The notes below the pieces were generated by a model. It had not been told where the DNA came from and did not search any database. It saw only the letters and a program-made list of their open reading frames with translations. A DNA stretch of 16,184 bases, from NCBI GenBank assembly GCA_023386795.1, contig JAEWJB010000047.1:1-16184 (forward strand). The letters run 5' to 3'. Positions 1 to 5,854 of this stretch are shown here, piece after piece. Source of the stretch: Pseudomonadota bacterium. Its GTDB lineage: Bacteria > Pseudomonadota > Gammaproteobacteria > Xanthomonadales > Xanthomonadaceae. Position 1 is the stretch's first letter. Each line of letters starts with the position of its first letter. A program made the position numbers and the translations under genes.

Positions 1-72
1 ATTTAAATTCGCGGGGGGGGTTATACTTCGGGGCGCCGTCTTCGTTTCCGACCAGGGCGCCTGGAAGCTGCG
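1..72. other. Left-edge sequence downstream of the TonB-dependent receptor gene
   Basis: No gene is supported here. The first eight bases are ATTTAAAT, unusual in DNA this GC-rich. A run of eight G follows at 13-20. A small inverted repeat, CCAGG-GCG-CCTGG, lies at 52-64 just past the receptor stop codon. It has no T-run on the minus strand, so it is at best a weak 3' hairpin and not a convincing terminator. Confidence 0.4.
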
Positions 73-2445
73 TCAGAGGAAATCGAAGCTCAGCGTGAGG
101 CGCACGTTGCGTCCCGGCTGCGACCAGCGGCCGATGCCCTCCGCACTGGTGTTGCCGGCGAACACGGCCGTACCCGAGCCCGCGGTCCGCACGCGGTTCC
201 ACAGGTAGTACTCCTTGTCGAACACGTTGTAGACGCCAGCCGTCAGGTGCAGGCGCGAGGTAATGTCGTAGCTGCCGAACACGTCCAGCAGGGTGTACTC
301 ACGCGCCTTGTAGGCATACATCGGCACGACCTCCTCGCCGTAGCTGGAATTGGTCACGCTGGTGCCGTAGTCGTCCGGGTCCTTGCGATCCTGGTGCGTG
401 ACATTGGCCGTGACGCTCCAGCGCCGCGACGGCGCGTTGTAGCTCACGCCCGCCACGGTCTTGGCCGGACTGATGCTACCCAGCGGCTCGCCGTCGTTGT
501 CCTTGCCCTCGTTGTACGAGTACGCCAGGCGGGCCATCCAATCATCCGCCATCAGCCACAGGCCCTCGGCCTCCACGCCCTTCACCACCACCTCGCCGCG
601 GTTGATCGGCATGGTGTAGCTGTAGCCATGGGTGATGGTGGTGACGCCGCGCACCGTGGTGCTGTACTGCACGTCTTCATCGGCGGTGTAGGTCGCGGTG
701 TCGATGAAGTGGCTGTACTTGTCGCGGAACACCGACACGCCCAGGCGCAGGCGCTCGCTCTGGTAGCGCCAGCCCATTTCCAGGTTGAGGCTGCGCTCGG
801 CTTCCAGGTCCGGGTTGCTCTTGCCATCGGGCACGGTCACGGTGGCGCCGTCTGAGACGCGGGTGACTTCCGTGGTCGAGGACGTGCCGTACATGTCGTT
901 GACGCTCGGCGCGCGGAAGCCGCGGCCAGCCTGCGCCCAGATCGACTGGGTGTCGGTGAACTTGAACTCGCTGCCCAGGTTCCAGGTCGGCGAGGAGAAC
1001 TTGGACGTGCCGACGCTGCCGCCACCGTCCTCGTAGCCGGAGTCGCCGCCCGAGGTGGCGCGCGTCTGCGGCACGTACTTGTAGCTGTCATAGCGCACGC
1101 CGCCGGTGAAGCTCAGGCGGTCGTCGAGCAGGCGGACCTTGTCGCGCAGGTAGACGGTCCAGTCGGTCTCCTTGGTATCGGGCCACAGCGAGGGATCGGT
1201 GTCCTGGCTCACCAGGTTGCCGGCGTTGTCCCAACGCGAGTCGACCGAGTTCCAGTGGATCTTGCCTTCCTGCCACGCGGCGCCATAGACCATGTCGTGG
1301 TGCACGCCGGCGGCTTCGAACTGCTTGGTGAAGTCGAGCGCGGCGCGATCGAGCTTCTGTGTATCCCAGCGATCCTCCCGGCGCGCGCACAGCGCCGTGG
1401 CCGAGCAGCGCGTGCCGCCGGTGGTGCCACTGGCGACATCGATATTGGTCTGGCCCTGGATGTAGCTCTTCTGGTGATCGGCGGTGGCCTCCAGGCTGTC
1501 GAACAGCATGGTGCCGGCCTGCCAGGTGTACTTGAGGCCATAGCGGTCGCGGTCGTTGCGATCCTCGGCGGTGCGGCGGTAGTAGGAACCCACGCCATCG
1601 CTGCGCGACCAGTTGTCCACGTCATTGGTACCGCGCGCGCGTTCGTACACCACGCCCAGGGACTGGCTGTCGGTGGCGAGGAAGTTGACCTTGGCCAGCA
1701 CGTTGTCGCTCTCGCGGTCGATCGGGTCCGGCGTGCGGCGATCGGGGCCGTACTGGGCGATGGTGGTGTCGTACCAGGATTCGGTCTCGTGACCGTCGCG
1801 CCTGGTGTAGACCAGCAGCGACTCGAACTGGCCGGTGCGGTTGGCGAAGGTAAGCGAGCCCATGTTCTCGTCGCTCGAGCCGGTGTAGCCGTACTTGATC
1901 GAGCCGTAGCTGTCGTTGCCGCTGGCCTTGAGGAAATCGGCCGGGTCCTTGGTCGTGAACATCACCGCGCCGCTCAACGCGCCGCTGCCGGCGGTGATCG
2001 CGTCGGCGCCCTTGATGATCTCCACCGCCTTCACCGATTCCAGGTCCACGCTGCCGCGACCCGAACGGAAGAACTCGTACGGCTGGTAGGTGCCCGGGTC
2101 CAGGCTTTGCGGGAAGCTCAGGCCATCCAGCGTCATGGCGACGCGATCAGCCTCCAGGCCACGGATATTGAAACCATTGAAGCCGGCACGGCCGAGGTCG
2201 ACCATCTCGACGCCCGGCACGTAGCGGATGACATCCTCCATGCTCTGCGCGCCCTGTGCGCGCAGATCCTTGGAAGACAGCGTGGTGACATTCTGGTTGT
2301 CGGACTTGGCGCGCGTCTCGCGCACCTCGACCGGGTCGAGCGTGGCGCCGGGCGCGGCCGCGTCGGCGGCATCGGCCGCGAGCGCAGCGCCGATCGGCAG
2401 GCAGAGGGCAATGGCCAGCGCGAGCTGGCATCGGGGGTGGTTCAT
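73..2445 (-). CDS. TonB-dependent outer-membrane receptor, hemin/hemoglobin-type
   Basis: This is a 790-residue outer-membrane receptor that would import a metal complex, most likely heme, using TonB-ExbBD energy. A signal peptide ends near ALA-23. A TonB-box-like stretch (LDPVEVRE, about residues 36-43) precedes a plug domain to about residue 180, containing FNIRGLEADRV and VEIIKGADAI. A 22-strand barrel should follow. The FRAP motif (near 508) and NPDL motif (near 542) are those of the TonB-dependent hemoglobin/transferrin/lactoferrin family. The heme-ligand His often found between these two motifs in HemR-type receptors is absent, so the ligand is uncertain. A CSATALC pair near residue 365 may form a loop disulfide. 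The start at 2445 was chosen over an in-frame ATG at 2490 because GGAG lies 7 bases upstream and the signal peptide begins there. The C-terminus is FDFL, not the usual terminal Phe. It is the last gene of a Fur-box-bearing operon. Confidence 0.9.
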   Translation of the reverse strand: MNHPRCQLALAIALCLPIGAALAADAADAAAPGATLDPVEVRETRAKSDNQNVTTLSSKDLRAQGAQSMEDVIRYVPGVEMVDLGRAGFNGFNIRGLEADRVAMTLDGLSFPQSLDPGTYQPYEFFRSGRGSVDLESVKAVEIIKGADAITAGSGALSGAVMFTTKDPADFLKASGNDSYGSIKYGYTGSSDENMGSLTFANRTGQFESLLVYTRRDGHETESWYDTTIAQYGPDRRTPDPIDRESDNVLAKVNFLATDSQSLGVVYERARGTNDVDNWSRSDGVGSYYRRTAEDRNDRDRYGLKYTWQAGTMLFDSLEATADHQKSYIQGQTNIDVASGTTGGTRCSATALCARREDRWDTQKLDRAALDFTKQFEAAGVHHDMVYGAAWQEGKIHWNSVDSRWDNAGNLVSQDTDPSLWPDTKETDWTVYLRDKVRLLDDRLSFTGGVRYDSYKYVPQTRATSGGDSGYEDGGGSVGTSKFSSPTWNLGSEFKFTDTQSIWAQAGRGFRAPSVNDMYGTSSTTEVTRVSDGATVTVPDGKSNPDLEAERSLNLEMGWRYQSERLRLGVSVFRDKYSHFIDTATYTADEDVQYSTTVRGVTTITHGYSYTMPINRGEVVVKGVEAEGLWLMADDWMARLAYSYNEGKDNDGEPLGSISPAKTVAGVSYNAPSRRWSVTANVTHQDRKDPDDYGTSVTNSSYGEEVVPMYAYKAREYTLLDVFGSYDITSRLHLTAGVYNVFDKEYYLWNRVRTAGSGTAVFAGNTSAEGIGRWSQPGRNVRLTLSFDFL

Positions 2446-2623
2446 GACGGAACTCCGCAGTGGGAAATGGGTACGGACGCCGCAGGGCATGCGGCGGGGA
2501 TGGCTGCGTAGTCCCGGTCAGGACGCGTTGCTCGAATCGAGAACGTGCCGGCATTGACCGGCACGGATGCCGCGTCATGCACGGCACGCCTGGCTGGACG
2601 CTCCCCGCGTCCGCGAGGAGGTC
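2446..2623 (-). other. Intercistronic spacer with three stem-loops
   Basis: No gene is supported in these 178 bases between the EF-hand gene and the receptor gene. There are three perfect inverted repeats: GGACGC-TCCCC-GCGTCC at 2596-2612, GTGCCGG-CATTGA-CCGGCAC at 2545-2564 and CGCCGC-AGGGCAT-GCGGCG at 2478-2496. None has a T-run in the minus direction. They could be mRNA-stabilising or processing elements that change the ratio of the two products. I found no convincing second promoter here. Confidence 0.5.
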
Positions 2624-3151
2624 TTACTTGGCCGGCTTCGACTGCGGCTTGGCAGCCGGCTTGGCGGCCTGTTCGGCTTCCGGGTCGGCGGCCTGGTTGT
2701 CGCGCGCGTCCACCACGCCATCGCCGTTGCGATCGGCACGCTTGAACAGGCGCTCGCCGGAAGCGGCGTATTCGTCCCAGGTCATCTTGCCGTCCTTGTC
2801 CTTGTCCAGGACGTTGAAGCGCACGTCGGCCTGCTTCATCTGGCGCTCGTTGGTCTGCCCCTCGGCATGCTTCAGGCGGCGCTCGAACTCGCCGACGTAC
2901 TCGTCGCGGGACAGCGCGCCATCGCCATTGGTATCGGTCTCGGCGAAACGGGCGCGGCGAAACTTCTCGAACTCCGCGGCGTCGACCTTGCCGTCGCCGT
3001 CGAGGTCATGTTCGGCAATGAAGGCGGTAGGGTCCTCGCCGTGGCCACCGACCTTTTCCTGGACTTTCTGGTCCACGGTTTCGGTGGCGGCCAGCGCCAG
3101 GCCCGGCGCCAGCAGCAGGCTGCAGGCGATGACAAGCGAATGCATCTTCAT
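2624..3151 (-). CDS. Periplasmic protein with four EF-hand calcium-binding loops
   Basis: This 175-residue secreted protein has a signal peptide ending near ALA-21 and four canonical EF-hand loops: residues 49-60 (DLDGDGKVDAAE), 73-84 (DTNGDGALSRDE), 116-127 (DKDKDGKMTWDE) and 140-151 (DRNGDGVVDARD). Each has acidic residues at loop positions 1, 3, 5 and 12 or close equivalents, so calcium binding is well supported. The C-terminal tail is Ala/Lys/Pro-rich, as in periplasmic linkers. The start has GGAG 6 bases upstream. The gene lies 26 bases after the DUF4198 gene and ahead of the TonB-dependent receptor, suggesting co-transcription. Its role there is unknown; calcium sensing or envelope stabilisation during metal uptake are guesses. 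Confidence 0.88.
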   Translation of the reverse strand: MKMHSLVIACSLLLAPGLALAATETVDQKVQEKVGGHGEDPTAFIAEHDLDGDGKVDAAEFEKFRRARFAETDTNGDGALSRDEYVGEFERRLKHAEGQTNERQMKQADVRFNVLDKDKDGKMTWDEYAASGERLFKRADRNGDGVVDARDNQAADPEAEQAAKPAAKPQSKPAK

Positions 3152-3177
3152 GGAAATCTCCGGAGGGTTGGATCGGC

Positions 3178-3972
3178 TCAGGGATTGAGCACGTGGAAAA
3201 CCAGGCTGTAGCTATTGCTGTACTCCGGCGCGGCGGCGCCGGCAGGCGCGGGGCTGCGATGTCGCGCCAGGGCCAGCCACGTGCCGCTGGCAGGCTGCTC
3301 CCAACGCACTCGACCCTTCGCATCGCTGCGGAGCTCGAATTCGTGCGCCTTGCGGTCGGAGGACCACACCGCTTCGCTGATCTGCACGGGCACGTCGGCC
3401 AGCGGCTTGCCGTCGAAGCGCAGTTCGAATTCGACCGGCTCGTTGGAATACAGGTCGTCCGGATGAGTGACAGGCACCAGTTCCAGGCCTTGGTCGTAGG
3501 GCCGCAGTGCACCGCGATCAGGTGCGCCCACCGTCAGGTAGGTCTCGGCACGGATGCGTGACTGGAAGTGGGCGATCACCTTGGCGCCGGCCGGCACCGG
3601 CTCGTTCGCGTCACGCGAAGACACTTTGCGGCCTTTGATCTCCCACGTGCGGAATACCGCGCCGAGGCGTTCGCCGGTGCTGAAGCGGTAGGTGCCCTTG
3701 GCATCCTTCGGCAGCGCATGTTCGACCACCACGCGGGTACGCAGCGGCACCACGCGCTCGGGCGTCGTTTCGCGGCCGTCGGGGCCAAGGATGCTGAAAT
3801 GGCTGTCGTCGAACGCGGCTTCCGGCACGAAGAAGGCTTCGGAGAAGGAGGCGTCGAGGGTGACAGTGCTGCCCGGCTGCACCTGGAAGGTAGCGGGAGC
3901 GAAATAAGGCGTGTGGGCCACGACCGGCCCCGCCACGGCGGCCAGCGCCGCGGCAAGCAAAAAGCGTTTCAT
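3178..3972 (-). CDS. DUF4198 (PF10670) periplasmic protein, putative metal-uptake accessory
   Basis: This is a 264-residue secreted protein of the DUF4198 family, beta-sandwich proteins often annotated as nickel/cobalt uptake accessory components and often encoded next to TonB-dependent receptors. The signal peptide (MKRFLLAAALAAVAGPVVA) would be cut to leave His20 as the mature N-terminus. An N-terminal His can ligate a metal through its side chain and amino group. The body contains the family-like segments HTPYFAPATFQVQPGS and SEAFFVPEAAFDDSHFSILGPDG, and a second half beginning near YSNEPVEFELRFDGKPL. The start at 3972 was chosen because AGGGGA lies about 7 bases upstream and the signal peptide begins there; an in-frame ATG at 4056 lies upstream of the predicted promoter. 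It is the first gene of the operon. The exact substrate cannot be read from the sequence. Confidence 0.85.
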   Translation of the reverse strand: MKRFLLAAALAAVAGPVVAHTPYFAPATFQVQPGSTVTLDASFSEAFFVPEAAFDDSHFSILGPDGRETTPERVVPLRTRVVVEHALPKDAKGTYRFSTGERLGAVFRTWEIKGRKVSSRDANEPVPAGAKVIAHFQSRIRAETYLTVGAPDRGALRPYDQGLELVPVTHPDDLYSNEPVEFELRFDGKPLADVPVQISEAVWSSDRKAHEFELRSDAKGRVRWEQPASGTWLALARHRSPAPAGAAAPEYSNSYSLVFHVLNP

Positions 3973-4037
3973 CGAGCGATCCCCTGGGGGTGATGTGGAT
4001 CGCTGGCCGGATGACGCCTCCTGCTGGCTGACGACGC

Positions 4038-4066
4038 ATTGTATGAATGCGATCAATTCTCATCAA
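4038..4066 (-). promoter_or_regulatory. Sigma70-type promoter of the DUF4198-EF-hand-TonB receptor operon
   Basis: On the minus strand TTGATG (4061-4066) is followed by exactly 17 bases and TACAAT (4038-4043), both close to consensus. Transcription would begin near 4031, giving a leader of about 60 bases before the DUF4198 start codon. Confidence 0.7.
4046..4064. promoter_or_regulatory. Fur-box-like operator
   Basis: The 19 bases AATGCGATCAATTCTCATC match the inverted-repeat pattern AATGAnAATnATTnTCATT at 12 of 16 fixed positions, with a strong right half (ATTCTCAT) and a weaker left half. The site fills the spacer of the minus-strand promoter, where Fur binding would block RNA polymerase. 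This implies iron-responsive control of the receptor operon. The match was made by eye without a scored matrix. Confidence 0.6.
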
Positions 4067-4100
4067 GTGGCAAGGCGATGACGCGCCGCCCGCACGCGTC

Positions 4101-4106
4101 CACAAT
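4101..4106 (+). promoter_or_regulatory. Candidate -10 element of queD (leaderless mRNA)
   Basis: CACAAT lies 6 bases before the queD ATG, so transcription would begin at or next to the start codon. There is no Shine-Dalgarno sequence before that ATG and no good -35 element. Confidence 0.35.
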
Positions 4107-4112
4107 GCACGG

Positions 4113-4469
4113 ATGGAAATCTTCAAAGTCTTCATGGTCGAGGCGGCGCACCGGCTGCCTAACGTCCCGCCGGGCCACAAATGCGCGCGGCTGCATGGCC
4201 ATTCGTTCCGCATCGAGTTGCATGTCGGAGGCGAGCCGGGCGCGGACACGGGCTGGATCATGGACTTCGGCGACGTCAAAGCCGCCTTCCAGCCGATCTA
4301 CGACCGTCTGGACCACCACTACCTCAACGACATCGAGGGGCTGGAGAACCCGACCAGCGAACGCTTGGCGATCTGGATCTGGGAGCAGCTCAAGCCCACC
4401 CTGCCCGCGCTGCGCGAGGTGGTGATCCACGAGACCTGTACCTCGGGGTGCCGCTACCGCGGGCCTTGA
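4113..4469 (+). CDS. queD: 6-carboxy-5,6,7,8-tetrahydropterin synthase (QueD)
   Basis: This enzyme converts 7,8-dihydroneopterin triphosphate to 6-carboxytetrahydropterin, the second step of queuosine (7-deazaguanine) synthesis in the cytoplasm. The 119-residue length matches the family. The zinc ligands are visible as His13, His28 and His30 (AAHRL and LHGHS). The catalytic Cys24 sits in the KCARLHGH motif, and the family's LDHHYLND and HETCTSGCRYRG segments follow. The start at 4113 was chosen because it puts these residues in the usual frame and spacing; the in-frame ATG at 4047 would lie upstream of the likely -10. The gene is divergent from the iron-regulated operon and is followed by its own terminator, so it appears monocistronic. 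Confidence 0.95.
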   Translation: MEIFKVFMVEAAHRLPNVPPGHKCARLHGHSFRIELHVGGEPGADTGWIMDFGDVKAAFQPIYDRLDHHYLNDIEGLENPTSERLAIWIWEQLKPTLPALREVVIHETCTSGCRYRGP

Positions 4470-4499
4470 TCGCCTCTTCCCCACCAAGTCATTGATTTC

Positions 4500-4522
4500 A
4501 AAGGCCCCTCTGGGGCCTTTTT
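4500..4522 (+). terminator. Rho-independent terminator of queD
   Basis: AAAGGCCCC-TCT-GGGGCCTTT forms a 9-bp stem with a 3-base loop, running into a T-run at 4518-4522. It lies 30 bases after the queD stop. Confidence 0.9.
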
Positions 4523-4536
4523 CGTATCACGAAAAA
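4518..4536. repeat. AT-rich inverted repeat upstream of the phasin promoter
   Basis: TTTTTCGT-ATC-ACGAAAAA is a perfect 8-bp inverted repeat that shares its T-run with the queD terminator. It is strikingly AT-rich for this DNA. It may act as an upstream promoter element for the phasin gene, or as a terminator for any minus-strand transcript. Confidence 0.4.
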
Positions 4537-4539
4537 AGT

Positions 4540-4577
4540 TGTTGCATCGCAACAGAAACGCGCTATGCTGCATCGCA
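4540..4577 (+). promoter_or_regulatory. Two PhaR-type operator sites in the phasin promoter region
   Basis: A 12-base direct repeat, TGCATCGCAACA, occurs at 4543-4554 and 4569-4580, 26 bases apart. Both copies contain TGC-ATC-GCA. The first is embedded in a perfect palindrome, TGTTGC-ATC-GCAACA (4540-4554). TGC-N3/4-GCA motifs are the known type of site for PhaR, the polyhydroxyalkanoate-responsive repressor of phasin genes. A possible -10 (TATGCT, 4564-4569) lies between the two sites, and a possible -35 (TTGTTG, 4539-4544) overlaps the first, with a long 19-base spacer. The promoter elements are less certain than the repeats. Confidence 0.6.
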
Positions 4578-4608
4578 ACACGGTAGCGCAGCTCCACTGG
4601 AATCCGCG

Positions 4609-4998
4609 ATGTCCGCCCAGTTCGACAGCAGCTTCAGCCAGTACACCCACCAGTTCGCCGCCGCGGCATCGCGCGCCAACCGGTTGGCCCTCGAAAACGC
4701 CGAAAGCGTATTCGGACTGCAGCTGAAGACGCTGGAGAAGAACGTCAACGCGACGGCTGATTTCCTGGGCCAGTTCGCCGACGTGAGCGACCTCGGCAGC
4801 GTCCAGACGCTGTGGCCGAAGGGCCTGCAGATCGCCCGCGACAACCTGGAGCGCCTGGCTACGGCGAATCAGGAAGCGGTCGGGCTGAGCCTGAAGGCAT
4901 CCGAGGCGATCGGTCAGCTGGCCCGCAGCCAGTTCGAGTCGGCCAACGAGCAGTTCCAGGCGAACGTGGCGCAACCGCGCAGCGCACGCCGCAAGTAA
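4609..4998 (+). CDS. Phasin family protein (Phasin_2, PF09361)
   Basis: This is a 129-residue, mostly alpha-helical amphipathic protein of the phasin type, which coats polyhydroxyalkanoate granules and limits their size. Family-like segments are QYTHQFAAAASRANRLALENAESVFGLQLKTLEKNVNATADFLGQ in the first half and SLKASEAIGQLARSQFESANEQFQ near the C-terminus. The tail (QPRSARRK) is basic. The start at 4609 was preferred over an in-frame TTG at 4492, because that TTG lies inside or upstream of the queD terminator, the operators and the promoter. The Shine-Dalgarno is weak (TGGAA). No PHA synthase gene is in the window. Phasin-like proteins also occur in strains that make little PHA, so the granule role is inferred. 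Confidence 0.85.
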   Translation: MSAQFDSSFSQYTHQFAAAASRANRLALENAESVFGLQLKTLEKNVNATADFLGQFADVSDLGSVQTLWPKGLQIARDNLERLATANQEAVGLSLKASEAIGQLARSQFESANEQFQANVAQPRSARRK

Positions 4999-5010
4999 GA
5001 GTTTTCTGTA

Positions 5011-5080
5011 TTTGCGTGGGTCCCTCCCCCCACGCAAACAGGCCCGACAGATCCCTCCCTCTGTCGGGCCTTTTTCTTTT
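5011..5080 (+). ncRNA. Tandem hairpins with identical anti-SD-like loops in the phasin 3' UTR; possible sRNA
   Basis: Two perfect hairpins separated by one base follow the phasin stop. Hairpin 1 is TTTGCGTGGG (5011-5020), loop TCCCTCCC (5021-5028), CCCACGCAAA (5029-5038). Hairpin 2 is AGGCCCGACAGA (5040-5051), loop TCCCTCCC (5052-5059), TCTGTCGGGCCT (5060-5071). The stems are unrelated but the 8-base loops are identical and contain CCTCC, the anti-Shine-Dalgarno core. This is the design of CcsR/cuckoo RNAs in alphaproteobacteria, which carry CCUCCUCCC loops and are processed from mRNA 3' ends. A separate promoter is not evident. The structure is certain from sequence; a regulatory RNA role is inferred. 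Confidence 0.5.
5040..5080 (+). terminator. Rho-independent terminator of the phasin gene
   Basis: A 12-bp GC-rich stem (5040-5051 with 5060-5071) and 8-base loop are followed by TTTTCTTTT, a classic intrinsic terminator. It lies between convergent phasin and bioD genes. It is the second of two tandem hairpins. Confidence 0.93.
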
Positions 5081-5091
5081 CCGGCGTCCGC

Positions 5092-5769
5092 TCAGCCCGG
5101 CAGGCGCAGATGCGCCGCCCGCGTGGCCGGGGCGGCGTCCGGCTGATAGGGAATGCGCCCCCAGCACGGCATCGGCAGGCGTGCAGTGAGCAGAGCGAAG
5201 TTCTCGTCGCGACGCGCCATGTCCGGGTCGACCTCGTTGGCTACCCAGCCCACGCATTGCAGGCCGTCGGCCGCGATCGCCGCGGCGCTCAGGCGTGCAT
5301 GGTTGAGGCAACCCAGGCGCATGCCCACCACCAGCACCACCGGCAGGTCGAGCGCGCGCGCCAGGTCGGCCTGGTCGAGCGTGGCACTGAGGGGCGCCGC
5401 CCAGCCGCCCACGCCTTCCACGACCACCACGTCGGACAGCAGGCGCAACTGGTCGAAGGCGGTGCGCAGGGGCGCAAGTTCGATGCTGACGCCCGCTTCG
5501 GCGGCGGCGATTTCCGGCGCCAGCGGCTCGGGCAGCGCGTACGGGTTGACCAGCGCATAGTCCGGTCGGGGCAGGCTGGCCGCCTGCAGTGCCAGCGCGT
5601 CCTCATTGCGCCAGCCTTCCGGGGTCGCCTCGCAGCCGCTGGCCAGCGGCTTCATCCCGACCGCGCGCATTCCGCGCGCGCGCAGTGCCTGCAGCAGGCT
5701 CGTGCTGGTGACGGTCTTGCCGATGCCGGTATCGGTGCCGGTGACGAAGAAGGCGGGGAAGGGAAACAT
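5092..5769 (-). CDS. bioD: ATP-dependent dethiobiotin synthetase (BioD)
   Basis: This cytoplasmic enzyme carboxylates 7,8-diaminopelargonate to dethiobiotin with CO2 and ATP, the penultimate step of biotin synthesis. The 225-residue length is typical. The P-loop GTDTGIGKT is at residues 11-19, followed by the KPLASG substrate-binding motif near 40-45 and VVVEGVGGWAAPL near 112-124, which lines the diaminopelargonate site. The start at 5769 was chosen because AGGA lies about 8 bases upstream and FFVTGTDTGIGKT should sit at the N-terminus; an in-frame ATG at 5829 would add 20 non-homologous residues. No other bio gene is in the window, so bioD is detached from any bioBFHC cluster here. Confidence 0.95.
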   Translation of the reverse strand: MFPFPAFFVTGTDTGIGKTVTSTSLLQALRARGMRAVGMKPLASGCEATPEGWRNEDALALQAASLPRPDYALVNPYALPEPLAPEIAAAEAGVSIELAPLRTAFDQLRLLSDVVVVEGVGGWAAPLSATLDQADLARALDLPVVLVVGMRLGCLNHARLSAAAIAADGLQCVGWVANEVDPDMARRDENFALLTARLPMPCWGRIPYQPDAAPATRAAHLRLPG

Positions 5770-5842
5770 GCGCAGGTCCTGCTCGGGGGCGGGCAGGATA
5801 AGCCGTCCCGGACGTGGCGTCAGTGGCACCGGCCGGCGCTGC

Positions 5843-5848
5843 TAGACT
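5843..5848 (+). promoter_or_regulatory. Candidate -10 element of the methionine sulfoxide reductase gene (leaderless mRNA)
   Basis: TAGACT lies 6 bases before the ATG, placing the transcription start at or beside the start codon. There is no Shine-Dalgarno sequence. The -35 region is poor. Confidence 0.4.
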
Positions 5849-5854
5849 GCCGCC

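Noticed and set aside
1255..2511. A 418-codon plus-strand reading frame opposite the TonB-dependent receptor
   Set aside because: Its translation is low-complexity Ala/Val/Gly/Arg/His with no domain. It mirrors a clear receptor gene and is a shadow of high GC at third codon positions.
4492..4608. An N-terminal extension of the phasin from a TTG at 4492
   Set aside because: It would code through the queD terminator, the twin operators and the likely promoter. The phasin domain begins at the ATG at 4609.
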